DNA from: Burkholderiaceae bacterium
GTDB taxonomy: Bacteria; Pseudomonadota; Gammaproteobacteria; Burkholderiales; Burkholderiaceae
Direction: 5' to 3'
Assembly: GCA_022701965.1 (NCBI GenBank)
Contig: JAKONL010000288.1
Location: 1-13,912, forward strand
Length of the DNA: 13,912 nucleotides
Shown: in pieces, positions 1 to 9,485 of the stretch
Layout of the letters: every line of letters starts with the position of its first letter
How positions within the stretch are numbered: the stretch's first letter is position 1
Made by a program: the position numbers and the translations under genes
The notes under the pieces: model-generated
What the model was told of the DNA's origin: nothing
Seen by the model: the letters and a program-made list of their open reading frames with translations, nothing else
The model's database searches: none

Positions 1-2676
<2,676 letters not shown>

Positions 2677-2713
2677 GATGGAACTTCGCACCGCGCCGGC
2701 TCTCGCACTTCCC

Positions 2714-2881
2714 ATGAAATCACTCGCCACCCTCGTCCTGCTCGCCGCCGTCGCCACGCTCTCCGGTTGCGCCGGCACCCGGGGCGGGCCGGACAGTGGC
2801 GGCGGCGGTTACCGCAGCGGCAGCGGCGTCGAGATGTTCGGCACCATCGATACGAGCGTCAGGCGGGTCGAGACGAAGTGA
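2714..2881 (+). CDS. Small predicted lipoprotein, 55 aa, function unknown
   Basis: The protein starts with a classical lipoprotein signal: Lys2, a hydrophobic core (LATLVLLAAVAT), then the lipobox LSGC with Cys19 as the lipidated residue. The predicted mature part is only 37 residues: a Gly/Ser-rich spacer followed by the segment GVEMFGTIDTSVRRVETK. It would be anchored in the inner or outer membrane facing the periplasm. I chose the ATG at 2714 because it gives a normal-length signal peptide. An in-frame ATG at 2678 would add 12 residues and push the Cys to position 31. No good ribosome-binding site is visible for either start. The gene lies 37 nt after topB and may be co-transcribed with it. 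Its last 23 nt overlap the convergent LysR gene. I do not recognise a named family; the tail resembles the first beta-strand of Burkholderiales porins, which may be coincidence. Confidence 0.72.
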   Translation: MKSLATLVLLAAVATLSGCAGTRGGPDSGGGGYRSGSGVEMFGTIDTSVRRVETK

Positions 2882-3824
2882 GCACCGAGACGGCGCCGGA
2901 CGGCGGCGCGACGAACGCCGTGTCGTCGCTGCGCTCGACGCGCGCCAGCAGCCAGCTGCGGAAGCGGTCGAGCGTGCCGAGCTGGCTGCGCCCTTCGGGA
3001 TAGCAGAACCAGTAGCCGCGGTCGCCCCGGTAGCCGCCGCCGGGCAGCGGCTCGTGCACCAGGCCGGAGGCGATCTCGTCGTGCACCAGGCAGCGCGGCA
3101 CCAGCGCCACGCCCATGCCGACCATCACCGCGCGGATCATGGTCTGGAACTGGTCGAACTGCGGGCCGGCCAGCGGATCGAGCCCGCGCACGCCGTGGGC
3201 CTCGCGCCACTGCAGCCACGCCTGCGGCACGGTGACGTGGCGCAGCAGCGTGCAACGCGCCACGTCCTGCGGCGATCGGATCGGCACTTCGGCCAGATCG
3301 GGGCGCGGCGCGATCAGCGCGACGTCCTGCCCGGCGAGATAGTGCGAACGCGCGCCCGGCCAGTGGCCGTCGCCGAACAGGATCGAGCAGTCGAGCTCCG
3401 GCCGCTGGAAGTCGTAGCCGTGCACGAAAGGCACGAAGTGCAGCGTGATCTGCGGATGGGCGCGCTGGAAGTCCGGCAGCTGCGGGATCAGCCACTTGGC
3501 GCCGAAGGTCGGCAGCGTCGACAGGTGCAGGGCGCCACCGCCGTCGCCGCTGGTGATGAGTTCCAGCGTCGCGGTCTCGAGCGCGGCCAGCACCGCGCGC
3601 ACCGCCTTCTCGTAGCGCTCCCCGGCCGGCGTGAGCGTCAGACGCTTGCGGCTGCGCTCGAACAGCGGCATGCCGATCCAGCGCTCGAGTTCCTGGATCT
3701 GCTTGCTGACCGCGCCCTGGGTCAGGTGCAGCGCTTCGGCGGCGCGCGAGACGCCGCCGAACGACGCGACGGTCGAGAAGGCCCGCAGCAGGTTCAGCGG
3801 TGGGTTGAGGCGGCGCAAGGACAT
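2859..3824 (-). CDS. LysR-family transcriptional regulator (GcvA-type)
   Basis: This 321-aa protein has the usual LysR length and layout. An N-terminal winged helix-turn-helix (about residues 8-67) contains GGVSRAAEALHLTQGAVSKQIQELE-type sequence at 23-47 and the wing segment GMPLFERSRKRLTLTPAGER. An effector-binding domain of two periplasmic-binding-protein-like lobes follows (about 92-300). The PPLNLLRAF opening and overall style match the GcvA/AmpR branch. The ATG at 3824 is firm on the upstream side because an in-frame TGA lies a few codons before it. The gene is divergent from the Bug binding-protein gene with 110 bp between starts, the usual arrangement for a LysR protein controlling its neighbour and itself. 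A LysR-box-like dyad sits in that gap. The probable role is substrate-responsive control of the Bug/amidohydrolase pair; the effector is unknown. Its 3' end overlaps the small lipoprotein gene by 23 nt, tail to tail. Confidence 0.93.
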   Translation of the reverse strand: MSLRRLNPPLNLLRAFSTVASFGGVSRAAEALHLTQGAVSKQIQELERWIGMPLFERSRKRLTLTPAGERYEKAVRAVLAALETATLELITSGDGGGALHLSTLPTFGAKWLIPQLPDFQRAHPQITLHFVPFVHGYDFQRPELDCSILFGDGHWPGARSHYLAGQDVALIAPRPDLAEVPIRSPQDVARCTLLRHVTVPQAWLQWREAHGVRGLDPLAGPQFDQFQTMIRAVMVGMGVALVPRCLVHDEIASGLVHEPLPGGGYRGDRGYWFCYPEGRSQLGTLDRFRSWLLARVERSDDTAFVAPPSGAVSVLTSSRPA

Positions 3825-3843
3825 CGGGCGAACCTCATCAGAT

Positions 3844-3860
3844 CATTCCTGATCGGAATG
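3844..3860. promoter_or_regulatory. Putative LysR-family operator (T-N11-A dyad)
   Basis: A perfect inverted repeat, CATTCC-TGATC-GGAATG, has 6-bp arms and a 5-bp spacer. Positions 3846 and 3858 supply the T-N11-A pattern typical of LysR boxes. It lies 20 bp upstream of the LysR start and 75 bp upstream of the divergent Bug gene, where autoregulation and activation would be expected. A weaker second dyad (TTGCT at 3877-3881, AGCAA at 3893-3897) is closer to the Bug gene and could be an activation subsite. Binding is inferred from position and symmetry only. Confidence 0.6.
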
Positions 3861-3934
3861 CTAGCAGGTACGTCCATTGCTTAAGAATAGGCAGCAATCC
3901 GCTCGTCATCTTCCCGACCCATTGGAGAAACCCC

Positions 3935-4897
3935 ATGCAACGCCGCCAACTCATCGCCGCGATCGCCGCCGCTTCCGTCGCCCCTGGAATGTCTTTCGCC
4001 CAAGGCAAGCCGATTCGGCTGGTCGTGCCCTTCCCGCCGGGCGGCGCCACCGACATCACCGGCCGCGTGCTGGCCGATGCGCTCGGGCCGATCCTCCAGC
4101 AGACGGTGGTGGTCGACAACCGCGCCGGCGCCGGCGGCTCCATCGGCATGGCCGAGATCGCCCGCGCGGCCCCCGACGGCTCGACCTTCGGCGTCGCCAC
4201 GCTGTCGACGCACGGCGTGAACCCGGCCGTCTTCGCCAAGCTGCCCTACGACCCGGTCAACGGCTTCGTCGCCGTGACCGAACTCGTCAAGGCGCCGGGC
4301 GTGATCGTCATCAACCCGAAGGAACTGCCGGTGGCGAATTTCGCCGAGCTGGTGAAGTACCTGAAGGCGAATCCGGGCAAGGTGTCCTACGCGTCGCCGG
4401 GCAACGGCACGATCGGCCACATGTGGGGCGAACTCTTCAAGAGCAGCACCGGAACGTCGATGGTGCACATCCCCTACCGCGGCGCGGGCCCGGCCATCAA
4501 CGACGTGCTCGCCGGCCAGGTGCCGGTGTATTTCGACCAGGTCGCCTCCTCGCTGCCGCACGTGAAGTCGGGCAAGCTGCGCGCGCTGGCCGTCTCGTGG
4601 AACACGCGCCTGGACGTGCTGCCCGACGTGCCGACCTACGGCCAGCTCGGCTATCCGGCCAACAACGACCCGTCGTGGTTCGGGCTGGTCGCGCCCGCCG
4701 GCACGCCGCCCGCGGTCGCGCTGCGCATGCAGCAGGCGGTCGTCACCGCGCTGAAGGACCCGGCGGTGCGCGAACGCCTGGCGCTGCAGGGCCTCTACGC
4801 CTCCGGCACGACGCCGGCCGAGTTCGACGCGCAGATCAAGAGCGAGATCGCGAAGATGAAGAAGGTCGCGGCCTTCGCCAAGATCAGCCTGGACTGA
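3935..4897 (+). CDS. Bug-family (TctC-like) periplasmic substrate-binding protein
   Basis: This 320-aa protein is of normal length for the Bug family of periplasmic binding proteins, which is greatly expanded in Burkholderiales. These proteins capture carboxylates, amino acids and other small acids, in some cases feeding tripartite tricarboxylate transporters. A signal peptide is clear: MQRRQLIAAIAAASV then a likely cut after FA at residue 22. The paired arginines at 3-4 make Tat export possible. Family hallmarks are VPFPPGGATD at 31-40, VDNRAGAGGSIG shortly after, and the HIPYRGAGPAINDVLAGQV segment in mid-protein. The start is supported by GGAG at 3924-3927, 7 nt before the ATG. It is the first gene after the divergent LysR regulator, and an amidohydrolase gene begins 7 nt downstream, so the two are probably one operon. 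No tctA or tctB membrane genes are nearby, so this is an orphan binding protein. Its ligand cannot be read from sequence. Confidence 0.93.
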   Translation: MQRRQLIAAIAAASVAPGMSFAQGKPIRLVVPFPPGGATDITGRVLADALGPILQQTVVVDNRAGAGGSIGMAEIARAAPDGSTFGVATLSTHGVNPAVFAKLPYDPVNGFVAVTELVKAPGVIVINPKELPVANFAELVKYLKANPGKVSYASPGNGTIGHMWGELFKSSTGTSMVHIPYRGAGPAINDVLAGQVPVYFDQVASSLPHVKSGKLRALAVSWNTRLDVLPDVPTYGQLGYPANNDPSWFGLVAPAGTPPAVALRMQQAVVTALKDPAVRERLALQGLYASGTTPAEFDAQIKSEIAKMKKVAAFAKISLD

Positions 4898-4904
4898 GCC
4901 GCCT

Positions 4905-5822
4905 GTGAAGACATCCACCGATCCCATCGACACCCGCAGTCCCGCCGGCGCGCCCGGCACCGAGGGCGACGCCCCGCTGGTCACCACCCTGCCCGGCCGC
5001 ACGCCACTGGTGCTGGACTCGCCGCACAGCGGCACCTACTACCCGCCGGATTTCCGGCCGGCCTGCGACATGGCGTCGCTGCGCCGCGCCGAGGACACCC
5101 ACGTCGAGAAGCTCTACGACTTCGCGCCCGCGCTCGGCGTGGCCTGGGTGGAGGCGCACTTCCCGCGCAGCTACCTCGACGCCAACCGGGACGTCGCCGA
5201 ACTCGACACCGCGCTGCTCGACGGCCCGTGGCCCGGTCCGCTGTCGAGCGACCCGCGCATGCTGGCCAAGGTGCGCCTGGGCAAGGGCCTGATCTGGAAG
5301 CTCACCGACGACGGCCTGCCGATCTACGACCGGCTGCTCGGCGTCGACGAGGTGCGCCAGCGCATCGAGCGCTTCTGGGCGCCCTACCACGCGGCCGTGG
5401 CCGGCGCCGTCGACGCCGCGCATGCGCGCCACGGCTGGGCGATCCACATCAACTGCCATTCGATGCCGGCGATCGCGGGCAGCCATGCGACCGACTTCCC
5501 GGGCATGGCGCATGCCGACTTCGTGATCGGCGACCGCGACGGCACCACCGCCGACCCGGCGCTGTCGCAGAAGATCTGCGCGCACCTGCGCGAGCGCGGC
5601 TACAGCGTCGACTACAACCATCCGTACAAGGGTGTCGAGCTGGTGCGGCGCAACGGCGACCCGGCCACGAACCGGCACAGCATCCAGGTCGAGATCAATC
5701 GCGGGCTCTACATGGACGAAGGGACGCTGGCGCTCGACGCGGATGGTGCGGCCCGCCTGGTGGCGAGCCTGCGCTCGATGGTGGAGATGCTGCTGGCGAC
5801 CGATCCGCGCGACTTGCGCTGA
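4905..5822 (+). CDS. N-formylglutamate amidohydrolase family protein
   Basis: This 305-aa protein matches the N-formylglutamate amidohydrolase family, whose reference reaction is N-formyl-L-glutamate + water to L-glutamate + formate, the last step of one histidine-degradation route (HutG). Visible family motifs are LDSPHSGTYYP around residues 37-47, RSYLDANRDVAELD at 88-101, HINCHSMPAI at 181-190 and VEINRGLY at 262-269. Conserved His, Asp and Glu residues in these are likely metal ligands or catalytic. I see no signal peptide, so it should be cytoplasmic. The start is GTG at 4905, only 7 nt after the Bug stop codon, suggesting translational coupling; a Shine-Dalgarno match is weak. No other histidine-utilisation genes are present, so the true substrate may be another N-acyl amino acid or amide brought in with help from the Bug protein. 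The family call is strong; substrate identity is uncertain. Confidence 0.88.
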   Translation: MKTSTDPIDTRSPAGAPGTEGDAPLVTTLPGRTPLVLDSPHSGTYYPPDFRPACDMASLRRAEDTHVEKLYDFAPALGVAWVEAHFPRSYLDANRDVAELDTALLDGPWPGPLSSDPRMLAKVRLGKGLIWKLTDDGLPIYDRLLGVDEVRQRIERFWAPYHAAVAGAVDAAHARHGWAIHINCHSMPAIAGSHATDFPGMAHADFVIGDRDGTTADPALSQKICAHLRERGYSVDYNHPYKGVELVRRNGDPATNRHSIQVEINRGLYMDEGTLALDADGAARLVASLRSMVEMLLATDPRDLR

Positions 5823-5831
5823 AGCTCAGCG
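5817..5831. repeat. Small dyad across two convergent stop codons
   Basis: CGCTGA-AGC-TCAGCG is a perfect 6-bp inverted repeat with a 3-nt loop. It contains the stop codons of both convergent genes, TGA on plus at 5820-5822 and TGA on minus read from TCA at 5826-5828. No T-run follows on either strand, so it is at best a weak bidirectional terminator or an RNA 3'-end stabiliser. It may be by-product symmetry of two stop codons. Confidence 0.35.
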
Positions 5832-6740
5832 GCGCAGCAGCGCCTGGCGCAGCATGCGCGCCGCGCGGTCGCGGATGCGTCCGGGCATGTGGCGCGCCGG
5901 ACGGGCCGGCTGCAGGCGCGCCGCGGCGCAGGCGGCCATGAAGTCGTCGAGGATCGCCGTGTCGTCGACCGTGCTCACGGTGCTGCCCTTGCGGTGGAAC
6001 TCGGGATGCCACTGGGTCGCCGCGATGTAGCCGCGCTGGCCCCGGCCGTCCGCCTTGCCGCCGTAGCCGCTGCGGCGGATCGCCTCCGGCACGCGGTCGG
6101 GGTAGCTCCAGGCCTCGACCTCGAAGCCCGGCGCGAGGTCCTTGATGCCCTGGTGGTGGATGCTGTTGACCCGCGCATGCGCCACGCCCGGGTACATCTG
6201 CGACAGCCGCGAGCCTTCCACCAGCTCGATGTCGTGGAAGTTCTGGTCGTAGCTGACCGGATCGCGGTGCCGCAGCGCGTGCGGGTGCTGCGTCTCGATG
6301 TCTTGGAACAGCGTGCCGCCGAACGCCACGTTGATCAGCTGCAGCCCGCGGCAGACGCCGAAGATCGGCTTGCCGGCCTGCTCGAAGGCCTCGACCAGCG
6401 CCAGGTCGTAGAGATCGCGGATGCGGTCGCCGATCCAGGCCTCGCGCAGCGGCACCTCGCCGTAGCTGCCCGGCCAGACGTCGGCGCCGCCATGCATCAC
6501 CACGCCGTCGAGCCATTCGGCGTAGTGCGAGAGCTTGGTGTCGCCGCGCGCGGTCTCGCCGGTCGGGCACGGCACCATCACCACCATCGCGCCGGCGGAC
6601 ATCAGCCAGTGCGCGATCGACTGCTCGACGTACTGCAGGGTCTTGTTGGTGAACAGCGAGCGCGACGGATCGGCGTGCTGGAAGCAGGCGGATAGGCCGA
6701 TCTTGAGGCGACCGGCGACAGGCAGGGGCGTGGCGGGCAT
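5826..6740 (-). CDS. Gamma-glutamyl-gamma-aminobutyrate hydrolase family protein (peptidase C26, PuuD-like)
   Basis: This 304-aa class I glutamine-amidotransferase-like hydrolase has the full catalytic triad visible: nucleophile Cys130 in FGVCRGLQLIN, and His245/Glu247 in ATQWHPEFH. The segment VMHGGADVWPGSYGE (81-95) matches the HGGxDxxPxxYGE block of the PuuD group. PuuD releases 4-aminobutyrate from gamma-glutamyl-GABA in putrescine breakdown; relatives cleave other gamma-glutamyl amides. The protein is about 50 residues longer than E. coli PuuD (254 aa), largely because of a basic, Arg/Ala-rich C-terminal tail (about 265-304). There is no signal peptide, so it is cytoplasmic. Translation starts at the ATG whose complement is 6738-6740. 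The gene ends 3 nt from the convergent formylglutamate amidohydrolase gene. No glutamine synthetase-like or other Puu gene is adjacent in the window. The exact substrate is therefore open, although a gamma-glutamyl amide is most likely. Confidence 0.88.
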   Translation of the reverse strand: MPATPLPVAGRLKIGLSACFQHADPSRSLFTNKTLQYVEQSIAHWLMSAGAMVVMVPCPTGETARGDTKLSHYAEWLDGVVMHGGADVWPGSYGEVPLREAWIGDRIRDLYDLALVEAFEQAGKPIFGVCRGLQLINVAFGGTLFQDIETQHPHALRHRDPVSYDQNFHDIELVEGSRLSQMYPGVAHARVNSIHHQGIKDLAPGFEVEAWSYPDRVPEAIRRSGYGGKADGRGQRGYIAATQWHPEFHRKGSTVSTVDDTAILDDFMAACAAARLQPARPARHMPGRIRDRAARMLRQALLRR

Positions 6741-6799
6741 GGCGAGCGAAGCGAGAAGACGGAAGAACGGATAGAATACGCGGTTCGTTTCGATACCAC

Positions 6800-6815
6800 G
6801 ACGAAGAATTTCGTC
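6800..6815. promoter_or_regulatory. Inverted repeat upstream of PuuD-like gene, possible operator
   Basis: GACGAA-GAAT-TTCGTC has perfect 6-bp arms and a 4-nt spacer. It lies 60-75 bp upstream of the PuuD-like start, in the least GC-rich part of this intergenic region, where a repressor or activator site would be expected. There is no T-run, so it is not a terminator. Function is inferred from position only. Confidence 0.35.
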
Positions 6816-7031
6816 TCATCCGCCGGCCGGCATGCCGACCCCCACGTCGATCCCCAGGATCCACCGGAAGGCATGCCCCTCACTCCCGAGCCGGCTGCAC
6901 AGTGTGTTGGAGCGCCAGATCGGGCGCCCATGATTGCCACCACTGCCTTCGTTCCTGTTGAAGCGAATCCGCGCGGTCGTCCGTAATGACGCCAACCATG
7001 GCCGGCCCGCGTCCGTTTTCAATCAATTTCA

Positions 7032-7055
7032 GCGTATCGCGGCGTCGCGCTACGC
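7032..7055 (+). promoter_or_regulatory. 5'-leader hairpin abutting the ribosome-binding site
   Basis: The left arm GCGTATCGCG (7032-7041) pairs with the right arm CGCGCTACGC (7046-7055) at 9 of 10 positions around a GCGT loop. The AAGG Shine-Dalgarno sequence begins at the very next base (7056-7059), six nt before the ATG at 7065. In an mRNA this GC-rich stem would sit at the edge of the ribosome-binding site and could limit or time initiation. Because the downstream genes encode IF-1 and DbpA, temperature- or growth-linked control is conceivable, but that is speculation. Confidence 0.5.
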
Positions 7056-7064
7056 AAGGCTTTC

Positions 7065-7316
7065 ATGGACATCATTCAACATTCGGTGGGCAAGTACCTG
7101 GTCTCCCCGCTCATCAAGAACCTCGACGACGGCCGCTTCGCCGCGTCCGTGTCGATCCGCTCCGGCCGCGGCAGCGGCATGCACGATCGCGTGATGCGCT
7201 TCACGCCGCATTTCGCCAGCCATGCGGCCGCGCTGCGCTATGCCGTCGACCAGGGCCTGTGCTGGGTGCGCGAGCGCACCGCGCCGACCGCCCCGCTGCA
7301 TTGCGCAGCCGCCTGA
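7065..7316 (+). CDS. Hypothetical protein, 83 aa, upstream of IF-1 paralogue
   Basis: I do not recognise a named family. The 83-residue product (MDIIQHSVGKYLVSPLIKNL at the start) looks like a compact soluble alpha/beta domain: no signal peptide, no membrane segment, balanced charge, and a short Pro/Ala tail. The segment RSGRGSGMHDRVMRFTPHF is basic in its first half and could contact nucleic acid, but no known motif is evident. The start is supported by AAGG at 7056-7059 with a 5-nt spacer, and a hairpin precedes it. It is followed 44 nt later by an IF-1 gene and then dbpA, all on the plus strand with no terminator visible between them, so an operon is likely. Codon use is the same GC-rich style as the neighbours. 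It is a real gene by position and reading-frame quality; a role in translation or RNA metabolism is only guilt by association. Confidence 0.75.
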   Translation: MDIIQHSVGKYLVSPLIKNLDDGRFAASVSIRSGRGSGMHDRVMRFTPHFASHAAALRYAVDQGLCWVRERTAPTAPLHCAAA

Positions 7317-7360
7317 ATCCGTTTCCGATCACCGCCAACAACATCAGTCAGAGGTAATTC

Positions 7361-7624
7361 ATGGCCAAGGAAGAACTCATCGAAATGAACGGCGCAGTGA
7401 CCGAAGTCCTGCCCGACTCGCGCTACCGCGTCACGCTCGACAACGGGCACCAGCTCATCGCTTACAGCGGCGGCAAGATGCGCAAGCACCACATCCGCAT
7501 CCTGGCCGGCGACAAGGTGTCGCTGGAGCTGTCGCCCTACGACCTGACCAAGGGCCGCATCACGTTCCGCCACCTGGAACGCCGCGGCCCGCCGCCGGTC
7601 AACACCGGCACCCAGCGCCGTTGA
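7361..7624 (+). CDS. infA: Translation initiation factor IF-1, extended paralogue
   Basis: This 87-aa protein is a clear IF-1: an S1-type OB fold with [39 protein letters not shown] and [15 protein letters not shown], the last being the signature end of the domain (about residue 70). IF-1 binds the 30S A-site during initiation, blocks premature tRNA entry and assists IF-2 and IF-3. Canonical IF-1 is about 72 residues; this one carries an extra tail of about 15 residues ([17 protein letters not shown]), Pro/Arg-rich and probably flexible. In most bacteria the main infA lies near ribosomal-protein genes. Here it sits between an unknown gene and dbpA, which suggests a second copy. GAGG at 7351-7354, 6 nt before the ATG, supports the start. 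dbpA begins 16 nt after its stop. The symbol infA is a family name; whether this is the essential copy cannot be told from the window. Confidence 0.92.
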   Translation: MAKEELIEMNGAVTEVLPDSRYRVTLDNGHQLIAYSGGKMRKHHIRILAGDKVSLELSPYDLTKGRITFRHLERRGPPPVNTGTQRR

Positions 7625-7640
7625 TCCGGACGCTCTCCCA

Positions 7641-9047
<1,407 letters not shown>

Positions 9048-9081
9048 TCACGCCCTTCGAACACTTACTCCGAGCTACTCC

Positions 9082-9252
9082 ATGGCCACCAAAATCCGCA
9101 CCGAGGCAGACCGCATCGCCACCCCCAAGCCCGTTCCCGTCGGAGGCTACAACGTCCCCACGAAGGGAGGCGGCCGGAAGGTGAGCCTCGAGCGCGGCAC
9201 GGCCACGCGCAGCAAGAAGAACCCCGGCAAGCGGGCCAAGAAGGGCGGCTGA
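9082..9252 (+). CDS. Small basic protein, 56 aa, function unknown
   Basis: No named family is recognised. The 56-residue product starts MATKIRTEADRI, has a Pro/Gly/Val middle (TPKPVPVGGYNVPTKGGGRK), and ends in a strongly basic run (TRSKKNPGKRAKKGG). There is no signal peptide or membrane segment. Such a Lys/Arg/Gly-rich, probably disordered chain is typical of nucleic-acid- or ribosome-contacting peptides, though that is inference. The ATG at 9082 lies 34 nt after the dbpA stop; upstream CGAG at 9071-9074 is a modest ribosome-binding match. A strong rho-independent terminator begins about 50 nt after its stop, so it would be the last gene of the unit that holds IF-1 and dbpA. I prefer the ATG at 9082 because starting further upstream would overlap dbpA with low-quality sequence. 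Existence of the gene is likely but not certain at this length. Confidence 0.65.
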   Translation: MATKIRTEADRIATPKPVPVGGYNVPTKGGGRKVSLERGTATRSKKNPGKRAKKGG

Positions 9253-9272
9253 GCCCTCTCCCCCCTTTTGAA

Positions 9273-9292
9273 GGTCGGCCCCCGGGCCGACC
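9273..9292 (+). repeat. Perfect hairpin ahead of the terminator
   Basis: GGTCGGCCC (9273-9281) and GGGCCGACC (9284-9292) are exact reverse complements separated by CC. The stem is very stable but is followed by CCGCCG, not T residues, so alone it is not an intrinsic terminator. It lies 10 bp before the true terminator hairpin, and the two may act in tandem or protect the mRNA 3' end. Confidence 0.6.
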
Positions 9293-9301
9293 CGCCGAAC
9301 G

Positions 9302-9327
9302 ACGCGCCCACGGGCGCGTTTTTCTTT
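9302..9327 (+). terminator. Rho-independent terminator after the IF-1/dbpA unit
   Basis: ACGCGCCC (9302-9309) and GGGCGCGT (9312-9319) form a perfect 8-bp GC-rich stem with an AC loop (a real loop would open one more pair). The T-run TTTTT at 9319-9323, then CTTT, follows directly. This is a textbook intrinsic terminator on the plus strand. It ends transcription from the upstream unit and isolates the downstream liv operon. Confidence 0.88.
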
Positions 9328-9392
9328 GGCGCGACCTGCGGACCCGCCGCGCGGCAGTCGCCGATGCGACCCGTACCGCGGGCAAACCTCAG

Positions 9393-9421
9393 TCGACCCG
9401 CCCGGTGCCGGTCCCCACAAT
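9393..9421 (+). promoter_or_regulatory. Possible sigma-70-type promoter of the liv operon
   Basis: TCGACC (9393-9398, 4 of 6 matches to TTGACA) and CACAAT (9416-9421, 4 of 6 to TATAAT) are separated by 17 bp. The pair lies between the terminator and livH, so a start site near 9428 would give a leader of about 58 nt. It also implies that the GTG at 9405 cannot be the livH start. The match is modest; the call rests on position and spacing. Confidence 0.35.
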
Positions 9422-9475
9422 CGTCCGCTTGCCTCCTGGCGCCGTCGAAGGCAGCCGCTTTCGAGGGTCTTGGGC

Positions 9476-9480
9476 GAGGA
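9476..9480 (+). promoter_or_regulatory. Ribosome-binding site deciding the livH start
   Basis: GAGGA lies 5 nt before the GTG at 9486 and is the best Shine-Dalgarno match in the region. It selects this GTG over the in-frame GTG at 9405 and over the out-of-frame ATG at 9484. Confidence 0.65.
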
Positions 9481-9485
9481 TCGAT

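Larger units (their letters stand above)
6741..7064. other. 324-bp intergenic region between divergent genes
   Basis: I see no convincing gene here. It separates the PuuD-like gene (minus) from the 83-aa gene (plus), so it must carry promoters for both. Visible elements are an AT-richer patch with TAGAAT at 6772-6777 (no good -35 partner on plus; the reverse strand reads TATTCT), a perfect dyad GACGAA-GAAT-TTCGTC at 6800-6815, and a strong hairpin at 7032-7055. The dyad could be an operator for the PuuD-like gene. A 33-codon ORF (6832-6933) lacks support. Confidence 0.6.

Noticed and set aside
2678..2713. Earlier ATG for the small lipoprotein
   Set aside because: It would place 12 uncharged-to-acidic residues before a complete lipoprotein signal and move the lipobox Cys to 31.
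2796..3884. 362-codon plus-strand ORF opposite the LysR gene
   Set aside because: Low-complexity Arg/Ala/His content, antisense to a well-formed LysR protein; no homology features seen.
5695..6864. 389-codon minus-strand ORF overlapping the PuuD-like gene
   Set aside because: Arg/Ala/Pro-rich shadow. The frame with GVCRG and WHPEFH is the real gene.
6832..6933. 33-codon ORF in the 324-bp intergenic region (starts MPTPTSIPRIH)
   Set aside because: No ribosome-binding site and no recognisable motif; a leader peptide is possible but unsupported.
9405..9485. N-terminal extension of LivH from the GTG at 9405
   Set aside because: The added residues are not LivH-like and overlap the putative promoter; GAGGA fits the GTG at 9486.
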